Assembly (NCBI GenBank): GCA_012730045.1
Contig: JAAYBR010000025.1
Span: 1-51,377, forward strand
Direction: 5' to 3'
Length of the DNA stretch: 51,377 bases
From: Candidatus Hydrogenedentota bacterium
GTDB taxonomy: Bacteria > Hydrogenedentota > Hydrogenedentia > Hydrogenedentales > CAITNO01
Each line of letters starts with the position of its first letter. Position 1 is the first letter of the stretch. Shown piece by piece: positions 1 to 7,614 of the stretch. Position numbers and translations under genes: made by a program. A model generated the notes under the pieces. That model was given only the letters and a program-made list of their open reading frames with translations, did not search any database and was not told where the DNA came from.

Positions 1-123
1 GCCCGCGGACAGGAGGAATACGAACGGCAGTACCAGGAGCGGTTGCTCAAAAATCTCGCAAGACAAGCCACAAGAATGGGTTGCCAGCTCATTGTGGAAA
101 ACTCCGGAGAAGTACTTTCTTAG
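1..123 (+). CDS. C-terminal fragment of an unrecognised protein (possibly a transposase)
   Basis: Frame 1 is open from the window edge to a TAG at 121-123 and gives the last 40 residues of a protein that begins outside the window. The tail is rich in charged residues (EEYERQYQERLLKNLARQA), then GCQLIV and an ENSGEVLS end. Helical Glu/Arg/Gln-rich tails followed by a short LxxxA..LGxxLV-like strand occur in several transposase families, so a transposase end is possible, but I do not recognise it with confidence. Base composition is visibly lower in GC than the genes to its right, which would fit a mobile or acquired gene. Confidence 0.5.
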   Translation, partial: ARGQEEYERQYQERLLKNLARQATRMGCQLIVENSGEVLS

Positions 124-143
124 CAGGAGGCCCACGTCAGGCA

Positions 144-209
144 CGTCACTGCGAGGAGACCGCCGCCTGACCCGTCACTGCGAGGAGGCCGCCCCGGCCG
201 ACGCGGCAG
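144..209. repeat. Direct-repeat / REP-like intergenic sequence
   Basis: CGTCACTGCGAGGAGACCGCC at 144-164 recurs as CGTCACTGCGAGGAGGCCGC at 173-192, followed by a CGACGCGGCAG segment. The CGTCA(C/T)TGCGAGGAG motif resembles a widespread REP-type extragenic repeat. Nothing coding is supported in 124-303. Confidence 0.5.
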
Positions 210-268
210 CCTCGTTCCCGGACGCCCCCCGGCGGGCGCCATGAACACGCCCCGCTCAGCCCCCCATG

Positions 269-297
269 TTGCGTCCCCGGCGGGCTTGGGGTATGCT
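269..297 (+). promoter_or_regulatory. Sigma70-type promoter of the glycosyltransferase at 304, probably leaderless
   Basis: A TTGCGT -35 box (269-274), a 17-nt spacer and a TATGCT -10 box (292-297) lie immediately upstream of the ATG at 304. A start site 7 nt after the -10 falls on the A of that ATG, so the mRNA would have no leader. No Shine-Dalgarno sequence precedes the ATG, which agrees. Confidence 0.6.
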
Positions 298-303
298 GGG
301 ACG

Positions 304-1449
304 ATGACCCCCGCGCATGACACCGCCGCCCCCCCGGACGCACCGCCCCGCGTGCTGCTGCTCGCGGAAAGCCCCTATTTCGGCGGCATCACCGCGCATC
401 TGCTCACGCTGCATGCAGCGCTGGAGGCCCGCTGGCCGGGCGTTTCGGTGCTGGCCTCCCTGTCCGGCCGCCGGGAGGACCGCGCCCTCTGCGACCAGGC
501 CGCCGCGCGCGGGCTGGAAGCTGTGGAAATCCCGATGTCCGGCCCCTGGGACATCCGCGTCCTTCCCCGCCTGCGCGCCCTGGCGCGGGCGCGCGGCGTC
601 GCCGTGGTCCACACGCACAACTACCGCGCCTCCCTTCTTGCGGCGGCCGCCCTGCCGGGCCTGCCCCTGGTCGTGACGTGCCACGGGATCGCCGCAGGCC
701 CCGCGCGCGTGCGCCGGTGGCAGGCCCTGGAGCGCGTGCTCGCCATGCGGCGCGCGCGCCGCGTGGTCGCCTGCGCCGCCGCCGTGCGCGACGCCCTCCT
801 CGCGCGCGGCGTGGCCCCGGAGAAACTCCGCGTCGTGCGCAACGCCGCCCCCGCGCCCCGGGCCGTGGCGGTGGCGGAGCTGGACGCCCTCCGGGCGCGC
901 CACGGTCTGGCGGAGTGCGGGTTGACGGCGCTCTATGCCGGGCGCCTCGTGGAAGGCAAGGGCCTGGAGACCCTGCTGGACGCCCTGCCCCGGGCGCGCG
1001 GCTGGGCCGCCGTGCTGCTCGGGGACGGCCCCCTGCGGCCCGCGCTGGAGGCGCAGGCCCGCCGGCTCAAGGTGCCCGCCGTCTTCCCCGGACAATGCGA
1101 CGACACCGCCCCGTGGTACGCCCTGGCCGACGCCGTCGTGCTGCCCTCCCGGGGCGAGGCCCTGCCCATGACTCTGGTCGAGGCCGCCGCCGCAGGCCGA
1201 CCCACCGTGGCCTCCAACGTGGGCGGCGTCCCCGAAATCCTCCAGGACGGCACCACGGGCCTCCTTACCCCCCCTGGCGACCCCGAGGCCCTCGCCGCCG
1301 CCCTCCGCGGCCTCGAAGACCCCGTCGCCCGCGGCCGCATGGGCACCGCCGCCCGGGACCGCTGGCGCGGGCATTTCACCCCGGAAATCCTCGCCGGCAC
1401 CCTGGCCGCCGTCTACCGGGAGGCGGCGGGCGGACCGGCCTGCGGTTAA
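304..1449 (+). CDS. Family 4-type (GT-B) glycosyltransferase
   Basis: A 381-residue cytosolic or membrane-associated glycosyltransferase that should transfer a sugar from a nucleotide-sugar donor to a glycan or lipid acceptor. The N-terminal half begins PRVLLLAESPYFGGIT, the glycine-rich acceptor-side loop of GT-B enzymes. The C-terminal half has YAGRLVEGKGLETLL, then the donor-site E-x7-E stretch GEALPMTLVEAAAAGRP and VGGVPEILQDGTTGLL, all typical of the GT1/GT4 superfamily. A longer reading from ATG 241 would run through a good -35/-10 pair, so 304 is preferred. It is a single gene, divergent in role from the hydrogenase behind it. Donor and acceptor cannot be read from sequence. Confidence 0.85.
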   Translation: MTPAHDTAAPPDAPPRVLLLAESPYFGGITAHLLTLHAALEARWPGVSVLASLSGRREDRALCDQAAARGLEAVEIPMSGPWDIRVLPRLRALARARGVAVVHTHNYRASLLAAAALPGLPLVVTCHGIAAGPARVRRWQALERVLAMRRARRVVACAAAVRDALLARGVAPEKLRVVRNAAPAPRAVAVAELDALRARHGLAECGLTALYAGRLVEGKGLETLLDALPRARGWAAVLLGDGPLRPALEAQARRLKVPAVFPGQCDDTAPWYALADAVVLPSRGEALPMTLVEAAAAGRPTVASNVGGVPEILQDGTTGLLTPPGDPEALAAALRGLEDPVARGRMGTAARDRWRGHFTPEILAGTLAAVYREAAGGPACG

Positions 1450-1473
1450 CCAAAGAGGCCGGTCCGCGCAAAG

Positions 1474-1549
1474 AGGTGGCACGGGCTCCAGCCCGTGATT
1501 GGGGGCATGGATGCGGCCCAAAACCACGGGCTGGAAGCCCGTGCCACCT
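1474..1549. repeat. Palindromic repeat: inverted arms of a GTGGCACGGGCT motif
   Basis: AGGTGGCACGGGCTCCAGCC (running to 1497) is answered by its near-perfect inverted copy at 1525-1549, with a 27-nt loop. The GGCACGGGCT..AGCCCGTG core is a type of dispersed palindrome common in planctomycete-like genomes. It sits between the convergent glycosyltransferase and hydC and could also help terminate transcription. Confidence 0.65.
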
Positions 1550-1612
1550 CCCTGCGCATGCCCGGCGGCTCTCAAGAGCGCCGCACCGCCCTATGAACCC
1601 CTCCAAGCCAGT

Positions 1613-1663
1613 GGCAAAGAAACGCGCGCGTCCGCCGGCGGGGGTCGCCGGAAGACGCGCGCG
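1613..1663 (-). terminator. Rho-independent-type terminator of hydBAC
   Basis: Read on the minus strand, a strong two-part stem (1654-1663 pairs with 1623-1632; 1646-1651 pairs with 1635-1640; loop 1641-1645) is followed by TTTCTTT. It begins 24 nt after the hydC stop codon. Confidence 0.6.
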
Positions 1664-1686
1664 GCGTGTCTCTCCGAGAAAGGCCG

Positions 1687-2226
1687 TCAGGCCTTCTTGG
1701 TGTACTTCTCGAGGATGGCGGGGACCTGGTCCGGGGTCATGCCGCCGTAGACCTTGTCCTCGACCACGACCACGGGGGCGAGGCCGCAGGTGCCGACACA
1801 GCGGGTGGCGTTGAGGGAGAACAGGCCGTCCTTGGTGGTCTCGCCGAAGTGGATGCCGAGCTCCTCCTGGAGGCGGTCGGCGACGCGCTCGGCGCCCTTG
1901 ACGTAGCACGCGGTGCCGAGGCAGACGCTGATCATGAACTTTCCGCGGGGCTCGAGGCGGAAGAAGTGGTAGAAGGTGGCGACGCCGGTAACCTTGGAGG
2001 CGGGCACCTGGAGGAGCTGGGCGACGGCGTCCATCTGCTCGCGGCCGAGGTGGCCGTAGTGCCCCTGGACGCGGTGCAGGACGCGGATCAGCTGGCTCTC
2101 GGGGTGCGCGTCGGCGGCGCACTCCTCGATGAAGGCGACGATCTCGGGGGTGAGGGCGGCCTTGGCGTTCTCGCGCACGGCCTCGCGGTTGTCGTTGCAG
2201 CCGCAGCAGCATTCATGGTGGCTCAT
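1687..2226 (-). CDS. hydC: HydC/NuoE-like [2Fe-2S] subunit of NADH-linked [FeFe] hydrogenase
   Basis: A 179-residue thioredoxin-fold ferredoxin subunit, homologous to the 24-kDa subunit of complex I (NuoE) and to HndA/HydC. It passes electrons between the NADH/FMN subunit and the catalytic subunit. The four cluster ligands are visible as C102-x4-C107 (VCLGTAC) and C143-x3-C147 (CVGTC), with the conserved GVATFYHFF stretch before them. An unusual Cys/His-rich start (MSHHECCCGC) may bind metal or be flexible. Its ATG overlaps the hydA stop codon by one base (TGATG), so it is translationally coupled as the last gene of hydB-hydA-hydC. Confidence 0.92.
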   Translation of the reverse strand: MSHHECCCGCNDNREAVRENAKAALTPEIVAFIEECAADAHPESQLIRVLHRVQGHYGHLGREQMDAVAQLLQVPASKVTGVATFYHFFRLEPRGKFMISVCLGTACYVKGAERVADRLQEELGIHFGETTKDGLFSLNATRCVGTCGLAPVVVVEDKVYGGMTPDQVPAILEKYTKKA

Positions 2227-3995
2227 CAGCGGATTCCTCTCGGCAGTCTGGGCTGGTAGTGGGTGTGGAGCAGGCGGTGGGCCGTCTCGCCCCCGGGCTC
2301 GCCCAGGAACTCGTCGTACAGCGCCTTGATGGCGGGGTTGTGGTTGGAGCTCCGCACATCCTTGTTCAGGTCGATGGTGTAGAGCGCCTTGGCCCGCTTG
2401 GCCAGGAGCTTCGGGTCGAGGATGGTGTAGCCGCGCGGCGGGTAGGGCTGGCCGCCGCCGCCGATGCAGCCGCCGGGGCAGGCCATGACCTCGATGATGT
2501 GGAAGACCTCCTCGCCCGAAACCACCTTGTCCAGGAGCTTCTTGGCGTTCTGCAGGCCGTTGGACACGCCCACGCGCAGCGTGAGGTCGTTGTTCACCTT
2601 CAGCTCGCGGACGCGCAGGCCCTCGACGGCGCGCACCTCCACGAACTCCATCTGCGCGGGCGGCTCGCCGTTGATGACCTCGGCCGCCATGCGCAGGGCG
2701 GCCTCGAGCACGCCGCCGGTGGTGCCGAAGATGTCGGCCGCGCCGGACGACGCGCCGAGGGGCGAGTCGAACTCGCCGTCCTCAAGCTCCGCCAGGTCAA
2801 TGCCGTAGCTCTTGATCATGAAGATCAGCTCGCGGGTCGTGAGCGAGGCGTCGGTCTCCTGCCCGCCGTCGGGGGTGGCAAACTCGGGGCGCTGGGCCTC
2901 GAACTTCTTGGCCGTGCAGGGCATGATCGCGACGACGAAGACGTCCTTCGGGTCTATGCCCTCCTTCTTCGCGTAGTAGGACTTGATGAGGGAGGACATC
3001 ATGGACATGGGGGAGCGGCAGGAGCTGGCGTTCGGGATCAGCTCGGGGTAGAAGCGCTCCATGAAGTTGACCCAGCCCGGGGAGCAGCTTGTCAGCAGGG
3101 GCAGCCGGTCGTTGTTCTTGAAGCGGTTCAGGAACTCCGTGGCCTCCTCGATGATCGTGAGGTCGGCGGTGAAGTTGGTGTCGAAGACGCGGTCGAAGCC
3201 GAGGCGGCGCAGGGCCGTCACCAGCTTGCCCGTGGCCGGGGTGCCCGGCGCCATGCCGAAGCCCTCGCCGACGGTCGCGCGGATGGCCGGGGCCGTCTGC
3301 ACCACGACATGCTTGGTGGGGTCGCCCAGGGCCTTCCAGACGCGGTCGGAGTCGCTGTGGCCGACAAAGGCCGCCGTCGGGCAGGCGTTGATGCACTGGC
3401 CGCACTGGATGCACACCGAGTCGTCCATCTTGTCGCCGTGGGCCGGGGCCACGTGGGTCGTGAAGCCGCGCCCCTGCTGGCTGAGGTTGTGGACGCCCTG
3501 GACCTCGGCGCACACGCGCACGCAGCGGCCGCAGAGGATGCACTTCTCGGCGTCGCGCACGATGGACACGCTGGACTTCTCGATGGGGAAGCGCTTGCGC
3601 TCGCCGTCGAAAAGCCGCTCGCGCACGCCCAGCGTGTAGGCCAGGTTCTGCAGCTCGCAGTTGCCGTCGCGCACGCAGGTGAGGCAGGCGCGGGGGTGGT
3701 TGTCCAGCAGCAGCTCCAGGATGTCGCGCCGGGCCTGCCGGATCGCGGGGCTGTTGGTCTGGATCTCCATGCCCTCCCACACCTGCACGCTGCACGAGGC
3801 CATGTAGAAGGGCACGCCCTTCACCTCGACCACGCACACGCGGCAGGAGCCCTGGATGCTGAGCTTGGGGTGGTGGCACAGGCGGGGAATCTTCACCCCG
3901 AGCTTCTGCTCGGCCGCCTGCATGATCGTCGTCCCCTTGGGCACCGTCACCGGGACGCCGTCTATCGTCAGGTTGATCATCTGCTGCTGGCTCAT
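2226..3995 (-). CDS. hydA: [FeFe] hydrogenase catalytic subunit HydA
   Basis: A 589-residue multi-cluster [FeFe] hydrogenase. In order: a plant-type [2Fe-2S] domain (C40, C51, C54, C68); the His-ligated [4Fe-4S] motif (H100, C104, C107, C113); two [4Fe-4S] ferredoxin motifs (C152/155/158/162 and C195/198/201/205); then the H-cluster domain with L1 TSCSPGW (302-308), L2 MPCTAKKFE (from 358) and L3 EVMACPGGCIGGGG (C506, C510). A C-terminal small-subunit-like tail follows. It reduces protons or oxidises H2. With HydB and HydC it should form the soluble trimeric enzyme that couples NADH and ferredoxin to H2. L1 has Ser where TSCCPGW has its second Cys. Maturation genes hydEFG are not in the window. 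Confidence 0.95.
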   Translation of the reverse strand: MSQQQMINLTIDGVPVTVPKGTTIMQAAEQKLGVKIPRLCHHPKLSIQGSCRVCVVEVKGVPFYMASCSVQVWEGMEIQTNSPAIRQARRDILELLLDNHPRACLTCVRDGNCELQNLAYTLGVRERLFDGERKRFPIEKSSVSIVRDAEKCILCGRCVRVCAEVQGVHNLSQQGRGFTTHVAPAHGDKMDDSVCIQCGQCINACPTAAFVGHSDSDRVWKALGDPTKHVVVQTAPAIRATVGEGFGMAPGTPATGKLVTALRRLGFDRVFDTNFTADLTIIEEATEFLNRFKNNDRLPLLTSCSPGWVNFMERFYPELIPNASSCRSPMSMMSSLIKSYYAKKEGIDPKDVFVVAIMPCTAKKFEAQRPEFATPDGGQETDASLTTRELIFMIKSYGIDLAELEDGEFDSPLGASSGAADIFGTTGGVLEAALRMAAEVINGEPPAQMEFVEVRAVEGLRVRELKVNNDLTLRVGVSNGLQNAKKLLDKVVSGEEVFHIIEVMACPGGCIGGGGQPYPPRGYTILDPKLLAKRAKALYTIDLNKDVRSSNHNPAIKALYDEFLGEPGGETAHRLLHTHYQPRLPRGIR

Positions 3996-4029
3996 ACAGT
4001 CACCTTATGGGTTGTCCGCGTTGTTGGGG

Positions 4030-6210
4030 TCAGGCCCGCGCCACCGCGTCGAAGCGGCACACCTCGAAGCACCGCCCGCACTTGATGCAGGCGTCCTGCC
4101 CGATCACGTGCGGCTCCTTGCGCGCGCCGCTGATGCACCCGGCGGGGCAGTTTCGGGCGCACATCGTGCAGCCCACGCACTTCTCCGCGTTGATCTCGTA
4201 GCGCACCAGCGCCTTGCACTTGCGCGCGGCGCAGGTGCGGTCGTTCACATGCGCGTCGTACTCGTGGCGGAAGTGGCGCAGCGTGCTGAGCACGGGGTTC
4301 GGCGCGGCGCGCCCCAGCCCGCACAGCGACGTGCTGCGCACCAGGTTCGCCAGGCGCTCCAGCTTCTCCACGTCCTCCTGCGCCGCCTTGCCCTGCGTGA
4401 TCTTCTCCAGAATCTCCAGCATGCGCTTCGTGCCCTCGCGGCACGGCGTGCACTTGCCGCACGACTCGTCCTGGCAGAACGTGATGAAGAACTTCGCCAC
4501 GTCCACCATGCAGTCGTCCTCGTCGAGGACGATCATGCCGCCGCTGCCCATGATGGAGCCCATCTTGCCCAGCGTGTCGAAGTCAATCGGCGTGTCCAGG
4601 TACTCCTCGGGGATGATGCCCCCCGCCGGGCCGCCCGTCTGCACGCCCTTGAGCTTCTTGCCGTTGGGCACGCCGCCGCCGATGTCAAACACCACCTCGC
4701 GCAGCGTGGTGCCCATGGGCACCTCCACCAGGCCCGTGTGGCGCACCTTGCCCGCCAGGGCGAACACCTTGGTGCCGCCGCTCTTCTCGGAGCCGACGCG
4801 GCGGAACCACTCGCCGCCGTACACGAGGATGGCCGGCACGTTCGCGAAGGTCTCGACGTTGTTAATGACTGTCGGCTGGCCCCAGAGCCCGCTCTCGGCG
4901 GGGAACGGCGGGCGGATGCGGGGCTGGCCGCGCTCGCCCTCGATGGAGTGGATGAGCGCCGTCTCCTCGCCGCACACGAACGCGCCCGCGCCCAGCCGGA
5001 TCTCCAGATCCAGGCTGAAGCCCGAGCCCAGGATGTTCTTGCCCAGCAGCCCGTGCTTCCGGCACTCCGCCAGCGCGTGCTCAATGCGCTTGATCGCCAG
5101 CGGGTACTCGGCCCGCACATAGAAGAAGCCGCGCGTCGCGCCGACCGCGTAGCCGCCGAGGATCATGCCCTCGATCACGCTGTACGGGTCCGACTCCAGC
5201 ATGCTGCGGTCCATGAACGCGCCCGGGTCGCCCTCGTCCGCGTTGCAGATGATGTAGCACGTGTTCTTCACATGCTGCCGCGTCAGCTTCCACTTCTGGC
5301 CCGTCGGGAACCCGCCGCCCCCGCGGCCGCGCAGCTGCGACAGCAGCACCTCGTTGATCACCCACTCCGGGTCCTCCTTGGCCAGCGCCGTCGCCAGCGC
5401 CTGGAACCCGCTGTAGTGCATGTACTCGTCAAGGCTCTCCGGGTCCACCACGCCCGCGTTCCGCAGGGCGATCCGGTTCTGCCGGTTGAAGAACGACACG
5501 TCGCCGTACAGGTCAAAGAAGCGCTGGCTGATCGGCTTCGCGTCGCTCAGGAGCTCCGCCACGGGCTCGCCGCCCGCCAGGTGCCCCTTCACGATCCGCG
5601 CCACGTCGTCCGCCGAACGCACGTTGTAGATCGTCTCGCCGGGGCGCACCATCACGCTGGTCACGCCCTCCGGCCGCGGCGTCGAGCAGAAGCCCAGGCA
5701 GCCCACCGGGATGACCCGCACCTTGTCCGTGCCGAGGCCCGCATCCTCCAGCGCCCGCAGGAACGCCTTTTCCGTGCTGCCGCCCACGATGGCGCCGCAA
5801 TGCTTGTCGTCGCACACCAGCACCTCGTAGTCCGCGCGGACCTCCGCCTTCTCCAGCAGCCGGTCCTCCAGCGGATTCCCGCCCTGCACGTGCTGCGTGA
5901 AAATCGTGTGCGCCGTGTCGCGGTCCACCTGCTGGTAGATCACCGGCATCTGGCCCGGCACGAACACCGTCACGATGGGCTCGCGGCTGCACCGGCCCGT
6001 GCAGCCCGTCTTGCGCAGAAGGATGTCCGTGCGGCCGCTCGTGAGGATGCTCCGCTCGAACTCCTGCCACACCTCCCCCGCCCCCGCCGCGTTCTCGCAC
6101 GTGGCCGAGCCGACTTGGATGCGGACCGCCTTGGCCGGCACGGCTTTCGCAAGCCGCTTCTCCGCTTTTGCGTGCAGTTCCTGATAGGCTTTCGTGACTT
6201 TTTCTTTCAT
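4030..6210 (-). CDS. hydB: HydB/NuoF-like NADH- and FMN-binding subunit of [FeFe] hydrogenase
   Basis: About 726 residues from ATG 6210 (a GTG at 6240 would add ten). It has two thioredoxin-like [2Fe-2S] segments at the N-terminus: C38/C70/C74, and C133-x4-C138 with C171-x3-C175. Next comes the NuoF core with the glycine-rich NADH/FMN loop GRGGGGFPTGQKW (295-307), an SLBB-type region, the [4Fe-4S] motif SCGKCTPC (C584, C587, C590, with C630), and a C-terminal 2x[4Fe-4S] ferredoxin domain (C678/681/684/688 and C708/711/714/718). It oxidises or reduces NAD(H) and is the likely bifurcation site. It is the first gene of the operon, 34 nt before hydA. Neither start has a convincing Shine-Dalgarno sequence. 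Confidence 0.93.
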   Translation of the reverse strand: MKEKVTKAYQELHAKAEKRLAKAVPAKAVRIQVGSATCENAAGAGEVWQEFERSILTSGRTDILLRKTGCTGRCSREPIVTVFVPGQMPVIYQQVDRDTAHTIFTQHVQGGNPLEDRLLEKAEVRADYEVLVCDDKHCGAIVGGSTEKAFLRALEDAGLGTDKVRVIPVGCLGFCSTPRPEGVTSVMVRPGETIYNVRSADDVARIVKGHLAGGEPVAELLSDAKPISQRFFDLYGDVSFFNRQNRIALRNAGVVDPESLDEYMHYSGFQALATALAKEDPEWVINEVLLSQLRGRGGGGFPTGQKWKLTRQHVKNTCYIICNADEGDPGAFMDRSMLESDPYSVIEGMILGGYAVGATRGFFYVRAEYPLAIKRIEHALAECRKHGLLGKNILGSGFSLDLEIRLGAGAFVCGEETALIHSIEGERGQPRIRPPFPAESGLWGQPTVINNVETFANVPAILVYGGEWFRRVGSEKSGGTKVFALAGKVRHTGLVEVPMGTTLREVVFDIGGGVPNGKKLKGVQTGGPAGGIIPEEYLDTPIDFDTLGKMGSIMGSGGMIVLDEDDCMVDVAKFFITFCQDESCGKCTPCREGTKRMLEILEKITQGKAAQEDVEKLERLANLVRSTSLCGLGRAAPNPVLSTLRHFRHEYDAHVNDRTCAARKCKALVRYEINAEKCVGCTMCARNCPAGCISGARKEPHVIGQDACIKCGRCFEVCRFDAVARA

Positions 6211-6240
6211 GGAGAACCCCGATGTGTTTGCCCGGTCCAC

Positions 6241-6537
6241 TGCCGGAATGCGACACTCTTGGAGGCTGTGTTGAACTTCCGGCAGGAAAAAGGCATGATC
6301 TTCTCCGCCGGAAAGGTCTCAGCTGGCGACATTCTATGCGTAGGGGCTTTCCCGGCTTCAATAGATTCTTTTGGAATGCATGCCTAATATTTGGTAATGT
6401 GGCTGAATTTCTGGACTTTCCGGCCCCGTAGAGCGCCTTTTTGGGGATGGGAAAGCGGATATTTTGGCCAAAAGGGCGGGTTTTCCCCGAGATTTTGGAA
6501 AAATCCGGGGATTCAAACCGCATAAAGGAACTTTTTT
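6241..6537. promoter_or_regulatory. AT-richer divergent control region between hydBAC and the methyltransferase-exonuclease operon
   Basis: This 297-nt gap is clearly AT-richer than its surroundings. On the minus strand TTGAAG (6356-6361), 17 nt, CATAGA (6333-6338) could drive hydB. On the plus strand TTGGAA (6371-6376), 18 nt, TAATGT (6395-6400) could drive the rightward operon. A perfect 12-bp palindrome TTTTGGCCAAAA lies at 6462-6473, and an imperfect hairpin at 6485-6510 (CCCCGA..TCCGGGG) lies 28 nt before the rightward start. The promoter assignments are weak; the palindromes are certain. Confidence 0.4.
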
Positions 6538-7602
6538 GTGAGTGATCCGGAACGGGCAGATCGGGCCATCCCCCCCCGCAGGGCACCCCTTGCCCGCCGT
6601 CCCGCCGCCCCGATCCTCCACACCCTGCTGGAGGCCCACCGCATCTCCCACAAGGTCCGTATCCTGTGCTACGGGTGCGGCCAGGGCGCGGACGTGCAGT
6701 GGTTCCTGCTGCGCCGGTTCAAAGTGCATGGCTACGACCCCCACCCGCCTTTTGGCTACAGCGACAAGCCGGAGGGCCACTACGAGTTTGTGTTCTTTAA
6801 TTATCTGATGACCCGGCTGAAGACGCCGGAGGCGCGGCGGCGGACCCTGGCCGAGGCTTTCCAGCATGTGAAGCCCGGGGGGGCGCTGGTGGTCACCAGC
6901 CGGATACTGGCGCAGGTGTGGGCCGCCGGGGGCGATGAGGGGGTCCGGAGTCATGCCCGGGATCTTCTGGCGGACTGCGACACGGCGGAGATGGAGGTGT
7001 TTCCCCCCGATGCGGGCGACCAGTCCATTGCGGTGCTGGTGCGGCGCAGCGGGGTCTACCGTCCCGCTTCGCCGTGGGTCTGGGTGGACGCCCGGGAGGA
7101 TTTCGAGGCCCTCTGCCCCCTGTTGGAGCGGGAGCGGATCATGGGCCTGGATGTCGAGACCACGCTGGAGGAGCCGCGCACCCTGTGCACGGTGCAGATT
7201 GCGGTGCCGGGGCGCACCTATGTTCTGGACGCCTTGAAACTGGCGCCGCTGGACCCGCTGCGCCCGGTCATGGAAAACCCGGACGTCCTCAAGATCATCC
7301 ACAACGCCGACTTCGAGCGGGAAATGCTCGCCAGACACGCCATCAAACTCGACGGGGTCTATGACACCCTTGCGGCCTCCCGCAAGAAGCACCGCAAGGG
7401 CGGCGTCTCGGGGCACAAACTGGGCGACGTCTGCGAGCGGGAGCTGGGCATCTATCTGGACAAGGCCCTGCAGCTCTCCGACTGGACGGTTCGCCCGCTC
7501 AGCCCGGATCAGCTAAACTATGCGGCGGTGGACGCCGAGGTCATGCTCCTCCTCCACCGCGTCTTTGAACCGCCGCTGCCGCAGAACCTGGAACTGTTCT
7601 GA
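6538..7602 (+). CDS. Methyltransferase-like domain fused to a DEDDy 3'-5' exonuclease
   Basis: 354 residues, GTG start preceded by AAAGGA. Residues about 35-170 look like a class I SAM methyltransferase: motif I ILCYGCGQGADVQWF (42-56), GYDPH after beta 2 (65-69), VFFNYL (85-90) and VKPGGALVVTSR (111-122). Residues about 178-350 are an RNase D/WRN-type exonuclease: Exo I GLDVETT (D205, E207), Exo II IIHNADFERE (253-262) and Exo III LNYAAVDAEV (Y328, D332), so the DEDDy class. In Exo II, Glu260 stands where many family members have Asp. The YGCGxGxDV..GYDP pattern resembles putative methyltransferases associated with DNA phosphorothioation (inference from memory). It is the first gene of a four-gene operon; the next gene starts 12 nt later. 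Confidence 0.8.
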   Translation: MSDPERADRAIPPRRAPLARRPAAPILHTLLEAHRISHKVRILCYGCGQGADVQWFLLRRFKVHGYDPHPPFGYSDKPEGHYEFVFFNYLMTRLKTPEARRRTLAEAFQHVKPGGALVVTSRILAQVWAAGGDEGVRSHARDLLADCDTAEMEVFPPDAGDQSIAVLVRRSGVYRPASPWVWVDAREDFEALCPLLERERIMGLDVETTLEEPRTLCTVQIAVPGRTYVLDALKLAPLDPLRPVMENPDVLKIIHNADFEREMLARHAIKLDGVYDTLAASRKKHRKGGVSGHKLGDVCERELGIYLDKALQLSDWTVRPLSPDQLNYAAVDAEVMLLLHRVFEPPLPQNLELF

Positions 7603-7614
7603 GGGAGGCACATC

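Noticed and set aside
241-303. Longer N-terminus of the first glycosyltransferase
   Set aside because: The segment contains the -35 and -10 boxes and is not conserved-looking; the GT fold begins after 304.
2259-6387. Two long plus-strand frames opposite hydBAC
   Set aside because: Val/Ala/Arg/His-rich shadows; the minus-strand proteins contain complete cysteine-cluster motifs.
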